Source: Herminiimonas sp. CN
GTDB lineage: Bacteria > Pseudomonadota > Gammaproteobacteria > Burkholderiales > Burkholderiaceae_D
Reading direction: 5' to 3'
NCBI RefSeq assembly: GCF_000622895.1
Contig: NZ_AVCC01000001.1
Span: forward strand, 1 to 64,000
Length of the DNA stretch: 64,000 nucleotides
Of the stretch, positions 1 through 13,298 are shown one piece after another (positions within the stretch are counted from its first letter, which is position 1; each line of letters begins with the position of its first letter). A program made the position numbers and the translations under genes. Below the pieces are notes generated by a model, which worked only from the letters and a program-made list of their open reading frames with translations, did not search any database and had not been told where the DNA came from.

Positions 1-2
1 AT

Positions 3-575
3 GCAGGATGTGAAATCGGGCAGCGCGGGATTGTGCATTCCGGTGCCGTGATCGGCACCGATGGTTTTGGCTTTGCCAATGAGGGTGGGGCCTGGATCAA
101 GATTCCGCAAACCGGACGCGTAATCATCGGCGACGATGTCGATATCGGTGCCAATACCTGCATCGACCGCGGCGCTCTGGCCGACACCGTGATTGAAAAT
201 GGCGTGAAACTCGATAACCAGATCCAGATTGGCCACAACTGTCATATTGGCGCACATACCGCGATGGCAGGCTGCGTCGGCGTGGCCGGCAGTGCCAAGA
301 TCGGTAAGTATTGCACTTTTGGCGGCGCCGCAATGGTGCTTGGTCATCTGAGCATCGCCGATCATGTCCATGTTTCTTCCGGCAGCATGGTGTCGCGTTC
401 GATCCTGGAAGCCGGTCAGTACACCGGCTTTTATCCGCTGGCCAAGAATGCCGACTGGGAAAAATCGGCCGCCATCGTGCGCAATCTGGCGTCGATGCGG
501 GAAAAGCTGCGTAGCCTGGAAAAGACCGTGCAATTACTTACAAAATCGCTTACAGACAAGAGTAAAGAAGAATGA
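3..575 (+). CDS. lpxD: UDP-3-O-(3-hydroxymyristoyl)glucosamine N-acyltransferase, 5' partial
   Basis: Third step of lipid A synthesis in the cytoplasm: N-acylation of UDP-3-O-acylglucosamine. The reading frame is open from base 3, so the start and the N-terminal uridine-binding domain lie left of the window. About 190 residues of the C-terminal half remain. They show left-handed beta-helix hexapeptide repeats (I-G-x-x-x-x spacing), the IGHN segment expected to carry the catalytic histidine, and a terminal helical extension rich in Lys and Leu. The stop overlaps the fabZ start by four bases (ATGA), so the two are translationally coupled. Operon order lpxD-fabZ-lpxA-lpxB is the usual one. Identification is secure. 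Confidence 0.95.
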   Translation, partial: AGCEIGQRGIVHSGAVIGTDGFGFANEGGAWIKIPQTGRVIIGDDVDIGANTCIDRGALADTVIENGVKLDNQIQIGHNCHIGAHTAMAGCVGVAGSAKIGKYCTFGGAAMVLGHLSIADHVHVSSGSMVSRSILEAGQYTGFYPLAKNADWEKSAAIVRNLASMREKLRSLEKTVQLLTKSLTDKSKEE

Positions 576-1042
576 ATACCCTCGATATCAATCAAATCAA
601 ACAATATCTGCCGCACCGCTACCCGATGTTGCTAGTCGATCGCGTACTGGACTGGGAGGCCGGCAAGCGCATTACTGCAATCAAGAACGTTACGGTCAAC
701 GAAGAATTCTTCAACGGCCATTTCCCGAACAAGCCGGTGATGCCGGGCGTACTGATGATCGAGGCGATGGCCCAGACTGCGGCAATCCTGTCGTTTCTGA
801 CCATGGATGTAAAGCCGGACGAAGACACCATCGTCTATTTTCTCGGCATCGATGGCGCGCGTTTCAAGCGGCCGGTGGAGCCGGGCGACCAGCTTAGGAT
901 GGAAGTCGAAATCCTGCGCGTAGCGCGCGGCATCTGGAAATATTCCGCCAGGGCGACCGTGGACGGCCAGCTTGCAGTCGAGGGCGAGTTGATGTGCACC
1001 ATGCGCAGCGCTGCCGATGCCAGCAAGGCTGCGGGGCAGTAA
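572..1042 (+). CDS. fabZ: 3-hydroxyacyl-[acyl-carrier-protein] dehydratase FabZ
   Basis: Dehydrates 3-hydroxyacyl-ACP in type II fatty acid elongation; its substrate pool is shared with LpxA and LpxD. The 156-residue protein has the hot-dog fold signature [20 protein letters not shown], with the catalytic His and Glu, and an N-terminal [13 protein letters not shown] segment typical of the family. Length is normal. The start is fixed by the ATGA overlap with lpxD, and its TAA stop overlaps the lpxA ATG (TAATG). Cytoplasmic, co-transcribed with the lipid A genes. Confidence 0.97.
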   Translation: MNTLDINQIKQYLPHRYPMLLVDRVLDWEAGKRITAIKNVTVNEEFFNGHFPNKPVMPGVLMIEAMAQTAAILSFLTMDVKPDEDTIVYFLGIDGARFKRPVEPGDQLRMEVEILRVARGIWKYSARATVDGQLAVEGELMCTMRSAADASKAAGQ

Positions 1043-1830
1043 TGTCGGGGATTCATGCCACGGCGCTGGTGGACGCCAAAGCGCAATTGGACAGTTCGGT
1101 CGAAGTCGGTCCCTATGCGGTCATCGGGCCGAACGTGCGGATCGCTGCCGGCACCAAAATCGGCCCGCATGTCGTGATCGAAGGCCATACCAGCATCGGG
1201 CGCGAAAATACTATTTTCCAGTTCGCCTCGATCGGGGCTGCGCCGCAGGACAAGAAATATGCGGGCGAGCCGACCCGGCTTGAAATCGGCGAACGCAATA
1301 CGATTCGCGAATTCTGCACGCTCAATCTCGGCACTGCGCAGGATGCCGGCGTCACCCGGCTGGGCAACGATAACTGGATCATGGCATACGTCCATATCGC
1401 GCATGACTGCCAGTTGGGCAACGACATCATTCTGGCCAATAATGCGACGCTGGCCGGACACGTGCATCTGGACGACTGGGTATTTCTCGGCGGCTTTACG
1501 ACAGTTCACCAGTTTTGCCGCATCGGCGCCCATGCAATGACGGCGTTCACCGCTGCCGTTAGCCAGGATGTGCCGCCGTTCGTGACAGCGGCCGGCAATC
1601 GTGCGGTACCGGCCGGTATCAATAGCGAAGGCCTGAAGCGACGCGGTTTCAGCAGCGAACAGATCATGGCGATCAAGCGCGGCTACAAATTGATTTACCG
1701 CGCCGGCTTGTCGCTCGAAGCGGCCCAGTCGGCGCTGCGGGAAGAGGAGTCGAAGACTCCGCAAGCCGCGCAATACCTGCGTTTGCTGCGTGAATTCATT
1801 GCGTCGTCCCCTCGTGGCATCATCCGCTGA
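1042..1830 (+). CDS. lpxA: Acyl-ACP--UDP-N-acetylglucosamine O-acyltransferase
   Basis: First committed step of lipid A synthesis: O-acylation of UDP-GlcNAc with 3-hydroxyacyl-ACP. The protein is 262 residues, the same length as E. coli LpxA, and begins [15 protein letters not shown]. The frame is open further upstream, but the ATG at 1042 overlapping the fabZ stop gives the family length, so it was chosen. Hexapeptide repeats form the beta-helix; [13 protein letters not shown] holds the expected catalytic His. The C-terminal helical domain is intact. lpxB starts inside its 3' end. Confidence 0.96.
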   Translation: MSGIHATALVDAKAQLDSSVEVGPYAVIGPNVRIAAGTKIGPHVVIEGHTSIGRENTIFQFASIGAAPQDKKYAGEPTRLEIGERNTIREFCTLNLGTAQDAGVTRLGNDNWIMAYVHIAHDCQLGNDIILANNATLAGHVHLDDWVFLGGFTTVHQFCRIGAHAMTAFTAAVSQDVPPFVTAAGNRAVPAGINSEGLKRRGFSSEQIMAIKRGYKLIYRAGLSLEAAQSALREEESKTPQAAQYLRLLREFIASSPRGIIR

Positions 1831-2986
1831 GATCGCAAACACCGCGATTGCGATGGTGGCCGGCGAGAGTTCCGGCGACCTGCTGGCGAGCCGCTTGCTG
1901 TCGGGCCTGCGCGTGCATCTGCCGCAAGCCCGCATGCACGGCATCGGCGGCGCCAAAATGGCCGAGCATGGCTTTGTCAGCGATTGGCCGATGGAGAAAT
2001 TGACGGTGCGCGGCCTGTTTGAAGTGATCCCGCGTTATCGCGAGATCAAGTCGATCCAGAATGCGCTGCGCGATCAGTTGCTGGCTGAAAAACCGGCGGT
2101 TTTCGTCGGTGTCGATTATCCTGGCTTCAATCTTGGCCTGGAAATGCAGTTAAAACAAGCAGGCATACCTACCGTGCATTTCATCGGCCCGCAAATCTGG
2201 GCCTGGCGCGGCGGACGCATCAAGAAAATCGCCAAGGCAGTGTCGCACATGCTGGTGGTGTTTCCGTTCGAGGAAGAGATCTATCGCCAGGCCGGCATCC
2301 CGGTGACCTACGTCGGCCATCCGCTGGCAGAAGTGATCCCGCTGCTGCCGGATGTAGCGGCGGCGCGGGTCGCGCTGAATCTGCCGGCGGCGGCAAAGGT
2401 GATCGCGATCCTGCCCGGCAGCCGCATGTCGGAACTCAAATACAACACCGCAGCCTTTATCGGGGCGGCAAAGTTGCTGGCCCGACGCGAGCCCGGCCTG
2501 CACTTTGTGGTGCCGATGGCCGGCGCGAAGCAGCGCGAGTATTTTGTGCAACTGCTGGCGCAAGCCGGTTTGACCGATGTTCCGCTACGCTTGCTCGACG
2601 GCCAGTCGCATACCGCGCTGGCGGCGGCCGATGCGGTGCTGGTGGCCTCCGGTACCGCATCGCTGGAAGTCGCGCTGTTCAAGAAGCCGATGGTGATTGC
2701 CTACCGGATGATGCGCGCTTCGTGGGAAATCATGCGCCACATGGGGTATCAACCGTGGATCGGGCTGCCAAATATCCTGGCGCGCGAATTTCTGGTGCCC
2801 GAACTGCTGCAGGATGCGGCCACGCCGCAAGCGTTGGCTGATGCGCTCTGGCAGCAGTTGAGCGACGTCAGCCTGCAAGCGTCCCTGCGGCAACGGTTTA
2901 CCGAGATGCATCATGCGCTGCTGCGCGATACCGCCAGCGCAAGCGCGCAGGCTGTGTTGCGCGTAATGAATATGGCCAAGGATTAA
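1790..2986 (+). CDS. lpxB: Lipid-A-disaccharide synthase
   Basis: Condenses UDP-2,3-diacylglucosamine with lipid X to form the tetra-acyl disaccharide at the inner face of the inner membrane (GT19). The protein is up to 398 residues. It shows the N-terminal [15 protein letters not shown] motif, [17 protein letters not shown], and the C-terminal [20 protein letters not shown] segment of the nucleotide-sugar site. The ATG at 1790 overlaps lpxA by 41 bases. A GTG at 1814 is an alternative that removes eight residues. The ATG at 1853 would cut into the first beta strand and is unlikely. Last lipid A gene of the run. Confidence 0.96.
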   Translation: MNSLRRPLVASSAEIANTAIAMVAGESSGDLLASRLLSGLRVHLPQARMHGIGGAKMAEHGFVSDWPMEKLTVRGLFEVIPRYREIKSIQNALRDQLLAEKPAVFVGVDYPGFNLGLEMQLKQAGIPTVHFIGPQIWAWRGGRIKKIAKAVSHMLVVFPFEEEIYRQAGIPVTYVGHPLAEVIPLLPDVAAARVALNLPAAAKVIAILPGSRMSELKYNTAAFIGAAKLLARREPGLHFVVPMAGAKQREYFVQLLAQAGLTDVPLRLLDGQSHTALAAADAVLVASGTASLEVALFKKPMVIAYRMMRASWEIMRHMGYQPWIGLPNILAREFLVPELLQDAATPQALADALWQQLSDVSLQASLRQRFTEMHHALLRDTASASAQAVLRVMNMAKD

Positions 2987-3085
2987 TACTGCACTTTGTA
3001 TTTTTCAATTTCACAATAATTACCTGTGGAATTATCAGTATTTTTGTCCATACTCCCTATTTTGTTTTTTATTGAATTTTTTAAA

Positions 3086-3706
3086 GTGAGCGGTGTGCAA
3101 AAATCGGAACAATTCCTGTTGTCGTTTGACCTCGATAGCCCGTTGATGTGCGGCGTTGACGAAGCAGGGCGCGGTCCGCTGGCGGGCCCGGTATTTGCCG
3201 CCGCCGTGATTCTCGACCCGGCGCAGCCAATAAAAGGCTTGCGCGATTCGAAGAAACTGACAGCATCGCGGCGCGAAGTGCTGGCGCTCCAGATCCGGCA
3301 GCAGGCGCTGGCCTGGTCGATCGCTCAGTGCTCGGAGGAGGAGATCGATCGTTTGAACATTCTGCAAGCCACCATGCTGGCGATGCGCCGTGCAGTCGAA
3401 GGATTGTCGATGATACCGACGCTGGCCCTGATCGACGGCAATCGCTGTCCTGTGATGTCGATCCGCTGCGAGGCGATCATCCAGGGCGACGACAAGGTGG
3501 CGGCCATTTCAGCCGCCTCGATTCTGGCCAAAACCGCGCGCGATGCCGCCCTGGCGACGCTGCATCAGCAACTCCCGCAATATGCATTCGACCAGCACAA
3601 AGGCTATCCGACCGCCTTGCATCTGGCGCGGCTGCGCGAACATGGGGTGTCGCCGGTGCATCGCAAATCGTATGCGCCGGTGCGCGCATTGCTCGCCTTG
3701 GAGTAG
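3086..3706 (+). CDS. rnhB: Ribonuclease HII
   Basis: Removes ribonucleotides and RNA primers from RNA-DNA hybrids. The protein carries the RNase HII signature [19 protein letters not shown], with Asp and Glu of the metal site, then [15 protein letters not shown] and the [15 protein letters not shown] block. The frame is open from a GTG at 3026, but those first residues come from an AT-rich stretch and do not resemble the family. The GTG at 3086 gives a family-sized product of about 206 residues. GTG at 3095 or ATG at 3146 are possible. It lies just downstream of lpxB, a common arrangement. Confidence 0.93.
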   Translation: MSGVQKSEQFLLSFDLDSPLMCGVDEAGRGPLAGPVFAAAVILDPAQPIKGLRDSKKLTASRREVLALQIRQQALAWSIAQCSEEEIDRLNILQATMLAMRRAVEGLSMIPTLALIDGNRCPVMSIRCEAIIQGDDKVAAISAASILAKTARDAALATLHQQLPQYAFDQHKGYPTALHLARLREHGVSPVHRKSYAPVRALLALE

Positions 3707-3708
3707 CC

Positions 3709-4491
3709 ATGAAACCGATTACCTCACGCGACAACCCGCTCTATAAAGAGCTAAAACAGCTGGCAACCAGCTCGCAAGCCCGGCGCCGGGCGCAGCGCAC
3801 GCTGCTCGACGGCGTGCATTTGTGCGAAGTCTATCTGGAGCAGGTCGGCGCGCCGCCCCTGTGCGTGGTCAGCGACAGCGCCGTGTTGCTGCATGAAGTC
3901 GCACCTATCCTGCAGCGCTGCGAACAGGACGGCGCGCAATGCATAGTGCTGCCCGACGCGCTGTTCAAGGCCATTAGCCAGGTTGAGCATGGCGTCGATC
4001 TGCTGTTCGTGATCGATACGCCGGCGCCCGATGCGTCATTGCGCCTGTGCGGCAATGCGGTGCTGCTGGACAGATTGCAAGACCCAGGCAATCTCGGCTC
4101 GATTCTGCGCAGCGCCGCAGCAGCGGGAATTACCGACGTCTTTTGCAGCGTCGGCACCGCCTTCGCCTGGTCGCCGAAAGTATTACGCGCCGGCATGGGG
4201 GCGCACTTTTTGCTGCGCATCACGGAGAATGTCGATCTGGTGCAATTATTGCAGTCGGCAACCGTACCGGGGCTGGCCACCAGTTCCCATGCAAAAACAA
4301 CCATTTACGACATCGATTTGCAGCAACCGGTGGCATGGGTGTTCGGCCACGAAGGGCAGGGGATTTCCGATTCTCTGATGGCCCTGACCACGCACCAAGT
4401 CGGCATTCCGCACCTGGGCCGGATGGAATCCCTGAATGTGGCAGCCAGCGCGGCAGTCTGCTTTTTCGAGCAGGTCAGGCAAAGGCGTTAA
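3709..4491 (+). CDS. SpoU/TrmH-family RNA 2'-O-methyltransferase
   Basis: SPOUT-class methyltransferase that uses SAM to methylate a ribose 2'-OH in rRNA or tRNA. The 260-residue protein begins MKPITSRDNPLYKELKQL, a substrate-binding L30e-like region. The C-terminal half contains the three SpoU motifs: LLDRLQDPGNLGSILRSAAA, then the VFGHEGQGIS block, then IPHLGRMESLNVAASAAVC, which form the knotted SAM site. It starts two bases after rnhB. The frame stays open upstream inside rnhB, but the start at 3709 matches family length. An RlmB/TsnR-like role is plausible; the modified nucleotide cannot be read from sequence. Confidence 0.92.
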   Translation: MKPITSRDNPLYKELKQLATSSQARRRAQRTLLDGVHLCEVYLEQVGAPPLCVVSDSAVLLHEVAPILQRCEQDGAQCIVLPDALFKAISQVEHGVDLLFVIDTPAPDASLRLCGNAVLLDRLQDPGNLGSILRSAAAAGITDVFCSVGTAFAWSPKVLRAGMGAHFLLRITENVDLVQLLQSATVPGLATSSHAKTTIYDIDLQQPVAWVFGHEGQGISDSLMALTTHQVGIPHLGRMESLNVAASAAVCFFEQVRQRR

Positions 4492-4572
4492 TTCTCGCAA
4501 GCTAAAAATCCACCGCTGCCTCCCAGGCGCGACGATGGGCTTTTCATGTCTTTTCCGCACTTGTTGAGATTC

Positions 4573-5421
4573 TCAGTACACCCGCTTCTCCAGTTTGACT
4601 TCCTGCAGGATCGTGCTGGAAATCTCTTCTATCGATTTGGTGGTGGACGATAGCCAGCGAATTCCCTCCCGCTTCATCATCGCTTCCGCCTCGTTGATCT
4701 CGAAGCGGCAGTTTGCCAGCGACGAATATTTGCTGCCGGGGCGGCGCTCATTGCGGATTTCGGACAAGCGTTCAGGCGTGATGCTCAGGCCGAAAATCTT
4801 CGATTTGTAGGTCAGCAAGGCCGAAGGAAATTTGCCACGTTCGAAATCTTCCGGTATCAGCGGATAATTCGCCGCCTTGATGCCGTATTGCATCGCCAGA
4901 AAAAGGCTGGTCGGGGTCTTTCCCGAGCGCGATACGCCCACCAGGATCACGTCGGCGGTCGACAGGTTCTTGTGCGACTGGCCGTCATCATGGATCAGCG
5001 AGTAATTGATCGCTTCGATGCGGTTTTTGTATTCTTCTGAATTGGCAATGTTGTGACTGCGGCCGATGGTATGGGTCGACTTGACTTCGAGCTCCTGCTC
5101 CAGCGGGCCGACAAAGGTCTGGATCAAGTCCATGTACATACATTTGGTATTGCGGATGATCTGCGACAGGTCGCCCTTGACCAGCGTGGAGAAAATGATC
5201 GGGCGCTTGCCCTCCTGCTCAAAGGCTTCATTGATCTTGTTCGCTGCGTGATGCGCCTTGTCGAGATCGTCAATGAAGGGCAGGCGCACTTGCCTGAAGC
5301 GCAGGCTGAACTGTGTCAGTACTGCATGGCCGAAAGTTTCGGCCGTGATGCCGGTGCCGTCGGAGACGAAGAACACGGTGCGATCGAATGCTGCCGGCTG
5401 GTTGATCAAGGTATCTGGCAT
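4573..5421 (-). CDS. ppsR: PEP synthase regulatory protein (bifunctional kinase/pyrophosphorylase)
   Basis: DUF299/PSRP family. It inactivates PEP synthase by ADP-dependent phosphorylation of an active-site threonine and reactivates it by Pi-dependent dephosphorylation. The 282-residue protein has an N-terminal [15 protein letters not shown] motif and the P-loop [15 protein letters not shown], both diagnostic. Length is normal. It is transcribed divergently from ppsA across a 173-bp gap, the classic arrangement, so the shared interval probably holds both promoters. It converges with the upstream RNA methyltransferase; the 81-bp gap between them has no convincing terminator. Confidence 0.95.
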   Translation of the reverse strand: MPDTLINQPAAFDRTVFFVSDGTGITAETFGHAVLTQFSLRFRQVRLPFIDDLDKAHHAANKINEAFEQEGKRPIIFSTLVKGDLSQIIRNTKCMYMDLIQTFVGPLEQELEVKSTHTIGRSHNIANSEEYKNRIEAINYSLIHDDGQSHKNLSTADVILVGVSRSGKTPTSLFLAMQYGIKAANYPLIPEDFERGKFPSALLTYKSKIFGLSITPERLSEIRNERRPGSKYSSLANCRFEINEAEAMMKREGIRWLSSTTKSIEEISSTILQEVKLEKRVY

Positions 5422-5594
5422 GGGGCCCTAAGAGAGTGGTTGTGCTAAAAATAGACGGCTTGCAGATAAAAACCAATCGCACCATGTAAAATGTGCGAAT
5501 TGGGTTTAATCAGGTTGCTCTCATAAGAATAACAAAAAGCAGTGATCAATGAAGATGCGCACACAGATTTCTTATCATCAAACTAGAGGTTGTT

Positions 5595-8021
<2,427 letters not shown>

Positions 8022-8040
8022 ATTTTTATTGCCGACATGA

Positions 8041-8071
8041 AAACGCGAGCACGATGCTCGCGTTTTTTTTC
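8041..8071 (+). terminator. Rho-independent terminator of ppsA
   Basis: A perfect 12-bp arm (AAAACGCGAGCA) with a three-base CGA loop and its complement, ending in a run of eight T. It lies 20 bp after the ppsA stop and separates ppsA from the nfeD-like gene. Confidence 0.9.
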
Positions 8072-8152
8072 GCTTATCATGGCAATGCCTTGTTTCCCCG
8101 GGCCAACGGATTCAGGCAGTCTATTTCGCAAAACATAAAAAAGGAACATCTG

Positions 8153-8581
8153 ATGCACGACTGGATGATCTGGTTCGGCATGGCGGGCATTCTCGTCATT
8201 GCCGAAATATTCACCGGCACGTTTTATCTGCTGATGATCGCGTTGGGGATGCTGGCCGGCGGTGCGGCAGCGTTGACGGGCGTGGCTTTTGCGTTGCAAA
8301 TGACGCTGGCCGCGATCATGGGCGCAATCGCCACCTTTTTATTGCGCAAGAGCAGTTTTGCCAGAAAACATAAAGTGCCAGCCGCGCGCGACCCGAATGT
8401 GAATCTCGATATCGGACAAACCGTGGATGTCGCGCAATGGCACGGCAACCATGCGCGCGCAATGTACCGCGGCGCCATGTGGGACATCGAACTGATGCCG
8501 GGCGCCGTGGCAGTAACCGGCACTTTCGTCATTCGTGAAATACGCGGCAGTCACCTGATTGTCGCCAATACCGCTAGCTAA
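8153..8581 (+). CDS. NfeD-like membrane protein
   Basis: A short NfeD-family protein (142 aa). The N-terminal half has hydrophobic stretches (WFGMAGILVIAEIFTGTFYL, LLMIALGMLAGGAAALTG and a third), followed by a soluble OB-fold-like C-terminal domain (NLDIGQTVDVAQW). NfeD proteins pair with stomatin/SPFH proteins, and one follows 9 bp downstream. The frame is open from 8054, but that start lies inside the ppsA terminator hairpin. The ATG at 8153 preceded by AAGGAAC was chosen. Probable inner-membrane protein affecting membrane-protein quality control. Confidence 0.9.
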   Translation: MHDWMIWFGMAGILVIAEIFTGTFYLLMIALGMLAGGAAALTGVAFALQMTLAAIMGAIATFLLRKSSFARKHKVPAARDPNVNLDIGQTVDVAQWHGNHARAMYRGAMWDIELMPGAVAVTGTFVIREIRGSHLIVANTAS

Positions 8582-8590
8582 AGGACCCCC

Positions 8591-9517
8591 ATGATGTTTA
8601 ATTTCGGCAGTGTTTCGATCATCCTGTTCATTCTGGCGATCGTTTTCGTGGTCAAGACCATCAATGTGGTGCCGCAGCAGCATGCCTGGGTGGTCGAGCG
8701 CTTCGGCAAGTACCATAGCACGCTGGCGCCGGGCCTGAACATCGTTTTGCCCTTCATCGACCGCATCGCCTACAAGCATTCGCTGAAGGAAATCCCGCTG
8801 GACGTTCCCAGCCAGGTCTGCATCACCAAGGACAATACGCAGCTGCAAGTCGACGGCATTCTGTACTTCCAGGTGACCGACCCGATGCGCGCCTCGTACG
8901 GTTCTTCAAACTACATTGCCGCGGTGTCGCAGCTGGCGCAAACCACGTTGCGCAGCGTGATCGGCAAGATGGAACTCGACAAAACCTTCGAGGAGCGCAC
9001 GCACATCAACCAGAGCATCGTCAGTTCGATCGACGAGTCGGCCGCGAACTGGGGCGTGAAGGTGCTGCGCTACGAGATCAAGGATTTGACGCCGCCCAAG
9101 GAAATTCTGCATTCGATGCAGGCCCAGATCACCGCCGAGCGCGAAAAACGGGCGCTGATCGCCGCCTCCGAAGGGCGCAAGCAGGAGCAGATCAACATCG
9201 CAACCGGCGAACGGGAGGCGTCGATCGCCAAGTCGGAAGGCGAAAAGCAGGCCTCGATCAACCGCGCCGAAGGCCAGGCCGCGGCGATCATCGCCTTGGC
9301 CGAAGCCAGCGCAGATGCGATCCGCAAGACCGCTGCCGCGATCCGGGAGCCGGGTGGCGCCGATGCGGTGAACCTGAAAGTGGCCGAGCAATACGTCAGC
9401 GCCTTCGCCAATCTGGCCAAGACCAATAATTCGATTATCGTTCCGGCCAATATGAGCGATATCAGCGGCTTGATTGCAAGCGCGATGCAGGTCGTGAAGT
9501 CACAGCAAAAATCCTGA
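8591..9517 (+). CDS. SPFH/stomatin-family membrane protease-associated protein (QmcA-like)
   Basis: A 308-residue stomatin homologue. It has one N-terminal transmembrane helix (VSIILFILAIVFVVKTINVV), then the SPFH/band-7 domain beginning VPQQHAWVVERFGKYHSTLAPGLN, and an alanine- and glutamate-rich coiled coil around residues 180-250. Family members form large oligomeric rings in the inner membrane and modulate FtsH-type proteolysis or microdomain organisation. Co-transcribed with the nfeD-like gene 9 bp upstream. Convergent with smpB. Confidence 0.92.
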   Translation: MMFNFGSVSIILFILAIVFVVKTINVVPQQHAWVVERFGKYHSTLAPGLNIVLPFIDRIAYKHSLKEIPLDVPSQVCITKDNTQLQVDGILYFQVTDPMRASYGSSNYIAAVSQLAQTTLRSVIGKMELDKTFEERTHINQSIVSSIDESAANWGVKVLRYEIKDLTPPKEILHSMQAQITAEREKRALIAASEGRKQEQINIATGEREASIAKSEGEKQASINRAEGQAAAIIALAEASADAIRKTAAAIREPGGADAVNLKVAEQYVSAFANLAKTNNSIIVPANMSDISGLIASAMQVVKSQQKS

Positions 9518-9526
9518 TCCAGACTT

Positions 9527-9564
9527 GGCAGCCGTGTCGAAAACGACTGCCTGTCTCAGTTTTT
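9527..9564 (+). terminator. Candidate terminator after the SPFH gene
   Basis: GGCAGCCGT (9527-9535) pairs with ACGACTGCC (9543-9551) with one mismatch. A five-base T run follows only eight bases later, so this is weaker than a textbook intrinsic terminator. Confidence 0.35.
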
Positions 9565-9597
9565 CCGATCATGTCGGCGAATGGTTCTGTGCCAAAA

Positions 9598-9655
9598 TAT
9601 ATACACAGTCATGTATTTATTAATGTCGCAATGAGATTGCGTGAGATAGGCCATT
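9598..9655. repeat. Intergenic repeat, copy 1 (hairpin plus conserved 15-mer)
   Basis: An imperfect AT-rich palindrome (about 9598-9618) is followed by TTAATGTCGCAATGA (9620-9634), then TGCGTGA and a GGCCAT box. The same arrangement, with the identical 15-mer, recurs at 45669-45728 downstream of ldcA. Both copies lie just after the end of an operon. Confidence 0.5.
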
Positions 9656-9707
9656 TTATGGCTATACTCAAAAATAAATCACAATCGATCAGGGTACGTC
9701 TTGACGC

Positions 9708-10157
9708 TTAACGCCGATGCGTTTTCATGATTTGCTGCTGTTCGCGCTGCCAGTCGCGCGCCCTCTCGGTATCGCGCTTGTCGTGCTGTTTCTTGCCTTT
9801 TGCCAGTCCGATTTCGCATTTGACGCGACCCCGCACGAAATGCAGATTGATTGGTACCAGGGTGTATCCGGATCGTTCGACCTTGCCGATCAGCTTGCTG
9901 ATTTCGGCTGCATTGAGCAGTAGCTTGCGGGTGCGCAAGGCTTCCGGATGCACATGGGTGGAGGCGCTCAGCAGTGCGCTGATGTGGGCGCCGAACAGGA
10001 AAATCTCACCGTTGCGGGCGATTACATAGGCTTCCTTGAGCTGCACTCGGCCGGCCCGTATCGCCTTGACTTCCCAGCCATGCAGGACAACACCGGCTTC
10101 GTAGCGTTCCTCGATAAAGTAGTCATGGAAAGCTTTTCTGTTATCAACTATGGTCAT
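9708..10157 (-). CDS. smpB: SsrA-binding protein SmpB
   Basis: Binds tmRNA and delivers it to stalled ribosomes for trans-translation. The protein begins [22 protein letters not shown] and contains [19 protein letters not shown] and the basic C-terminal tail ([17 protein letters not shown]) that enters the empty A site. 149 residues from the start chosen; an ATG four codons upstream (10169) is also open, but family members begin M-[ST]-I-x-DN. No ssrA gene was recognised in the window. Divergent from ratA. Confidence 0.96.
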   Translation of the reverse strand: MTIVDNRKAFHDYFIEERYEAGVVLHGWEVKAIRAGRVQLKEAYVIARNGEIFLFGAHISALLSASTHVHPEALRTRKLLLNAAEISKLIGKVERSGYTLVPINLHFVRGRVKCEIGLAKGKKQHDKRDTERARDWQREQQQIMKTHRR

Positions 10158-10220
10158 GTGATGGGGCAATAAGGCGAGTCGGTTAAAATTCGTGTAATTT
10201 TATCAAACGGTTGAGATTCA

Positions 10221-10652
10221 ATGGCTGCAGTACACAAATCAGTGATTGTAGGTTATAGCGCCGAGCAGATGTTTGCGCTGGTCGATAAGGTGGAGGATTA
10301 TCCGCGTTTTCTGCCGTGGTGCGGCGGGGTGGATGTGCGCGAGCGCGAGGCCGACCGGCTGGTTGCCACCATTGCCATACAGTATCACGGCATCAAGCAG
10401 ACCTTCACCACGGAGAACACCAATACCCGGCCGACCTCGATGCAGATGCGCTTGCTGGAAGGCCCGTTCCGGCATTTGCAGGGTGCTTGGGTATTCAAGC
10501 CGTTGCGCGAGGATGCCTGCAAGATTGAATTCGACTTGCAATATGAATTTTCCAGCAAAATTCTGGAAAAAATCATCGGGCCGGTGTTCGGCATGATTGC
10601 CAACAGTTTCGTCGATTCATTCTGTAAAAGGGCGGAGGCCGCATATGGATAA
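10221..10652 (+). CDS. ratA: RatA-type ribosome association / COQ10-like START protein
   Basis: A 143-residue SRPBCC (START-like, COQ10/PF03364) protein. The SAEQMFALVDKVEDYPRFLPW motif is typical of RatA/UPF0083. E. coli RatA was described as blocking 70S assembly, while homologues resemble the ubiquinone-binding COQ10, so the true role may be either. It overlaps the downstream RnfH-family gene by eight bases, the usual two-gene unit next to smpB. Full length. Confidence 0.92.
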   Translation: MAAVHKSVIVGYSAEQMFALVDKVEDYPRFLPWCGGVDVREREADRLVATIAIQYHGIKQTFTTENTNTRPTSMQMRLLEGPFRHLQGAWVFKPLREDACKIEFDLQYEFSSKILEKIIGPVFGMIANSFVDSFCKRAEAAYG

Positions 10653-10956
10653 GGCAACCGGCAAGTTGCAGGTGCAGGTGTGTTTCGCCAAGCCGGATTC
10701 GGTGCTGCTGCGCGACGTTTTGGTGCCGCCTGGCAGCACTTTGCAAGCCGCCATCGAGCACAGCGGGATTCTGAGTGAGATGCCGGAAATTGACTTGTCG
10801 GCTTGCCAGGTCGGTATTTATGCCAAGCTCAAGACTTTGGAAACGATTTTGCGCGATGGCGACCGGATTGAGATTTATCGGCCGCTGATTGCTGATCCGA
10901 AAGAATCGCGTCGCCGGCGCGCCGACAGAAAATCGGGTTTATCTTCGGACTCGTAA
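10645..10956 (+). CDS. ratB: RnfH/RatB family protein
   Basis: A 103-residue beta-grasp (ubiquitin-like) protein of the UPF0125/RnfH family, with VCFAKPDSVLLRDVLVPPGS and the DGDRIEIYRPLIADPKE block. The C-terminal tail is basic (SRRRRADRK). The frame is open from 10597, but the ATG at 10645 preceded by GGCGGAGG inside ratA gives the family N-terminus. Function is unsettled; it is consistently linked to ratA and smpB. Confidence 0.9.
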   Translation: MDKATGKLQVQVCFAKPDSVLLRDVLVPPGSTLQAAIEHSGILSEMPEIDLSACQVGIYAKLKTLETILRDGDRIEIYRPLIADPKESRRRRADRKSGLSSDS

Positions 10957-10989
10957 GGATGGGCTTTGTGTCCTCGCAGCTGCAAGGAT

Positions 10990-11523
10990 TTATTTGCATT
11001 CGCTGAGAATTTTCCTGGTGTCGCGCGCTTCCTGGGCCCGCTGCGCATCGCTCAGAAAAGCACGCTGACCATTTTTTTCTTGCCGCGCAATGCGCTGGCC
11101 GGAGTCGAGCGCTTTCTGGTAGGCGCTGGCGCGCTCGCAGTTTTTGCTCTTGTCGGCGGCGCGCTGGGCATCGTCGGCCGATTTTTTGTCTTTTTCAGCC
11201 TGTTCCATCCTGCGCTTCTGAAATTCGGCATTCTTCTCGGCGGTCGTCATCGGCAACTTTTTGTCACTGGCCGCTGCTGTCGGCGCACCACCTTCCGCTG
11301 CCTCGGGCGCAACGCTGGAAGCGGCTCCCCGGGACGGCGCGCGGGGAGATTTCAGGATATGGCTGTTCGGTACCGCTGCCGGTGGCGCCATGTCGGAATA
11401 CTGCTTTACCCCTTTCTCATCCAGCCATACATACTGTGCTGCAGCATGAGACGATAAACCGAGCATCAGGCTGGCAAGGGCGAATGCAGTGATGCGCTTG
11501 TAGTGCAAATGATTCATTATCAA
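10990..11523 (-). CDS. DUF4124 domain-containing secreted protein
   Basis: About 177 residues with an N-terminal signal peptide (basic HYKR, hydrophobic ITAFALASLMLGLSS, then HAAAQ with an AxA cleavage site). Immediately after comes the DUF4124 core YVWLDEKGVKQYSDMAPP. The rest is a low-complexity Ala/Lys/Glu-rich helical region containing one Cys near its middle and one at the end (SECK). Such periplasmic proteins are common in beta- and gammaproteobacteria and have no assigned function. MNHLHYK at 11517 is an alternative start. Convergent with the RnfH gene; divergent from guaB. Confidence 0.85.
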   Translation of the reverse strand: MIMNHLHYKRITAFALASLMLGLSSHAAAQYVWLDEKGVKQYSDMAPPAAVPNSHILKSPRAPSRGAASSVAPEAAEGGAPTAAASDKKLPMTTAEKNAEFQKRRMEQAEKDKKSADDAQRAADKSKNCERASAYQKALDSGQRIARQEKNGQRAFLSDAQRAQEARDTRKILSECK

Positions 11524-13251
<1,728 letters not shown>

Positions 13252-13298
13252 ATCTGTGGCCTGCGCTGGTTATACCCTTCGCTCGAACTGGAAGCCCC

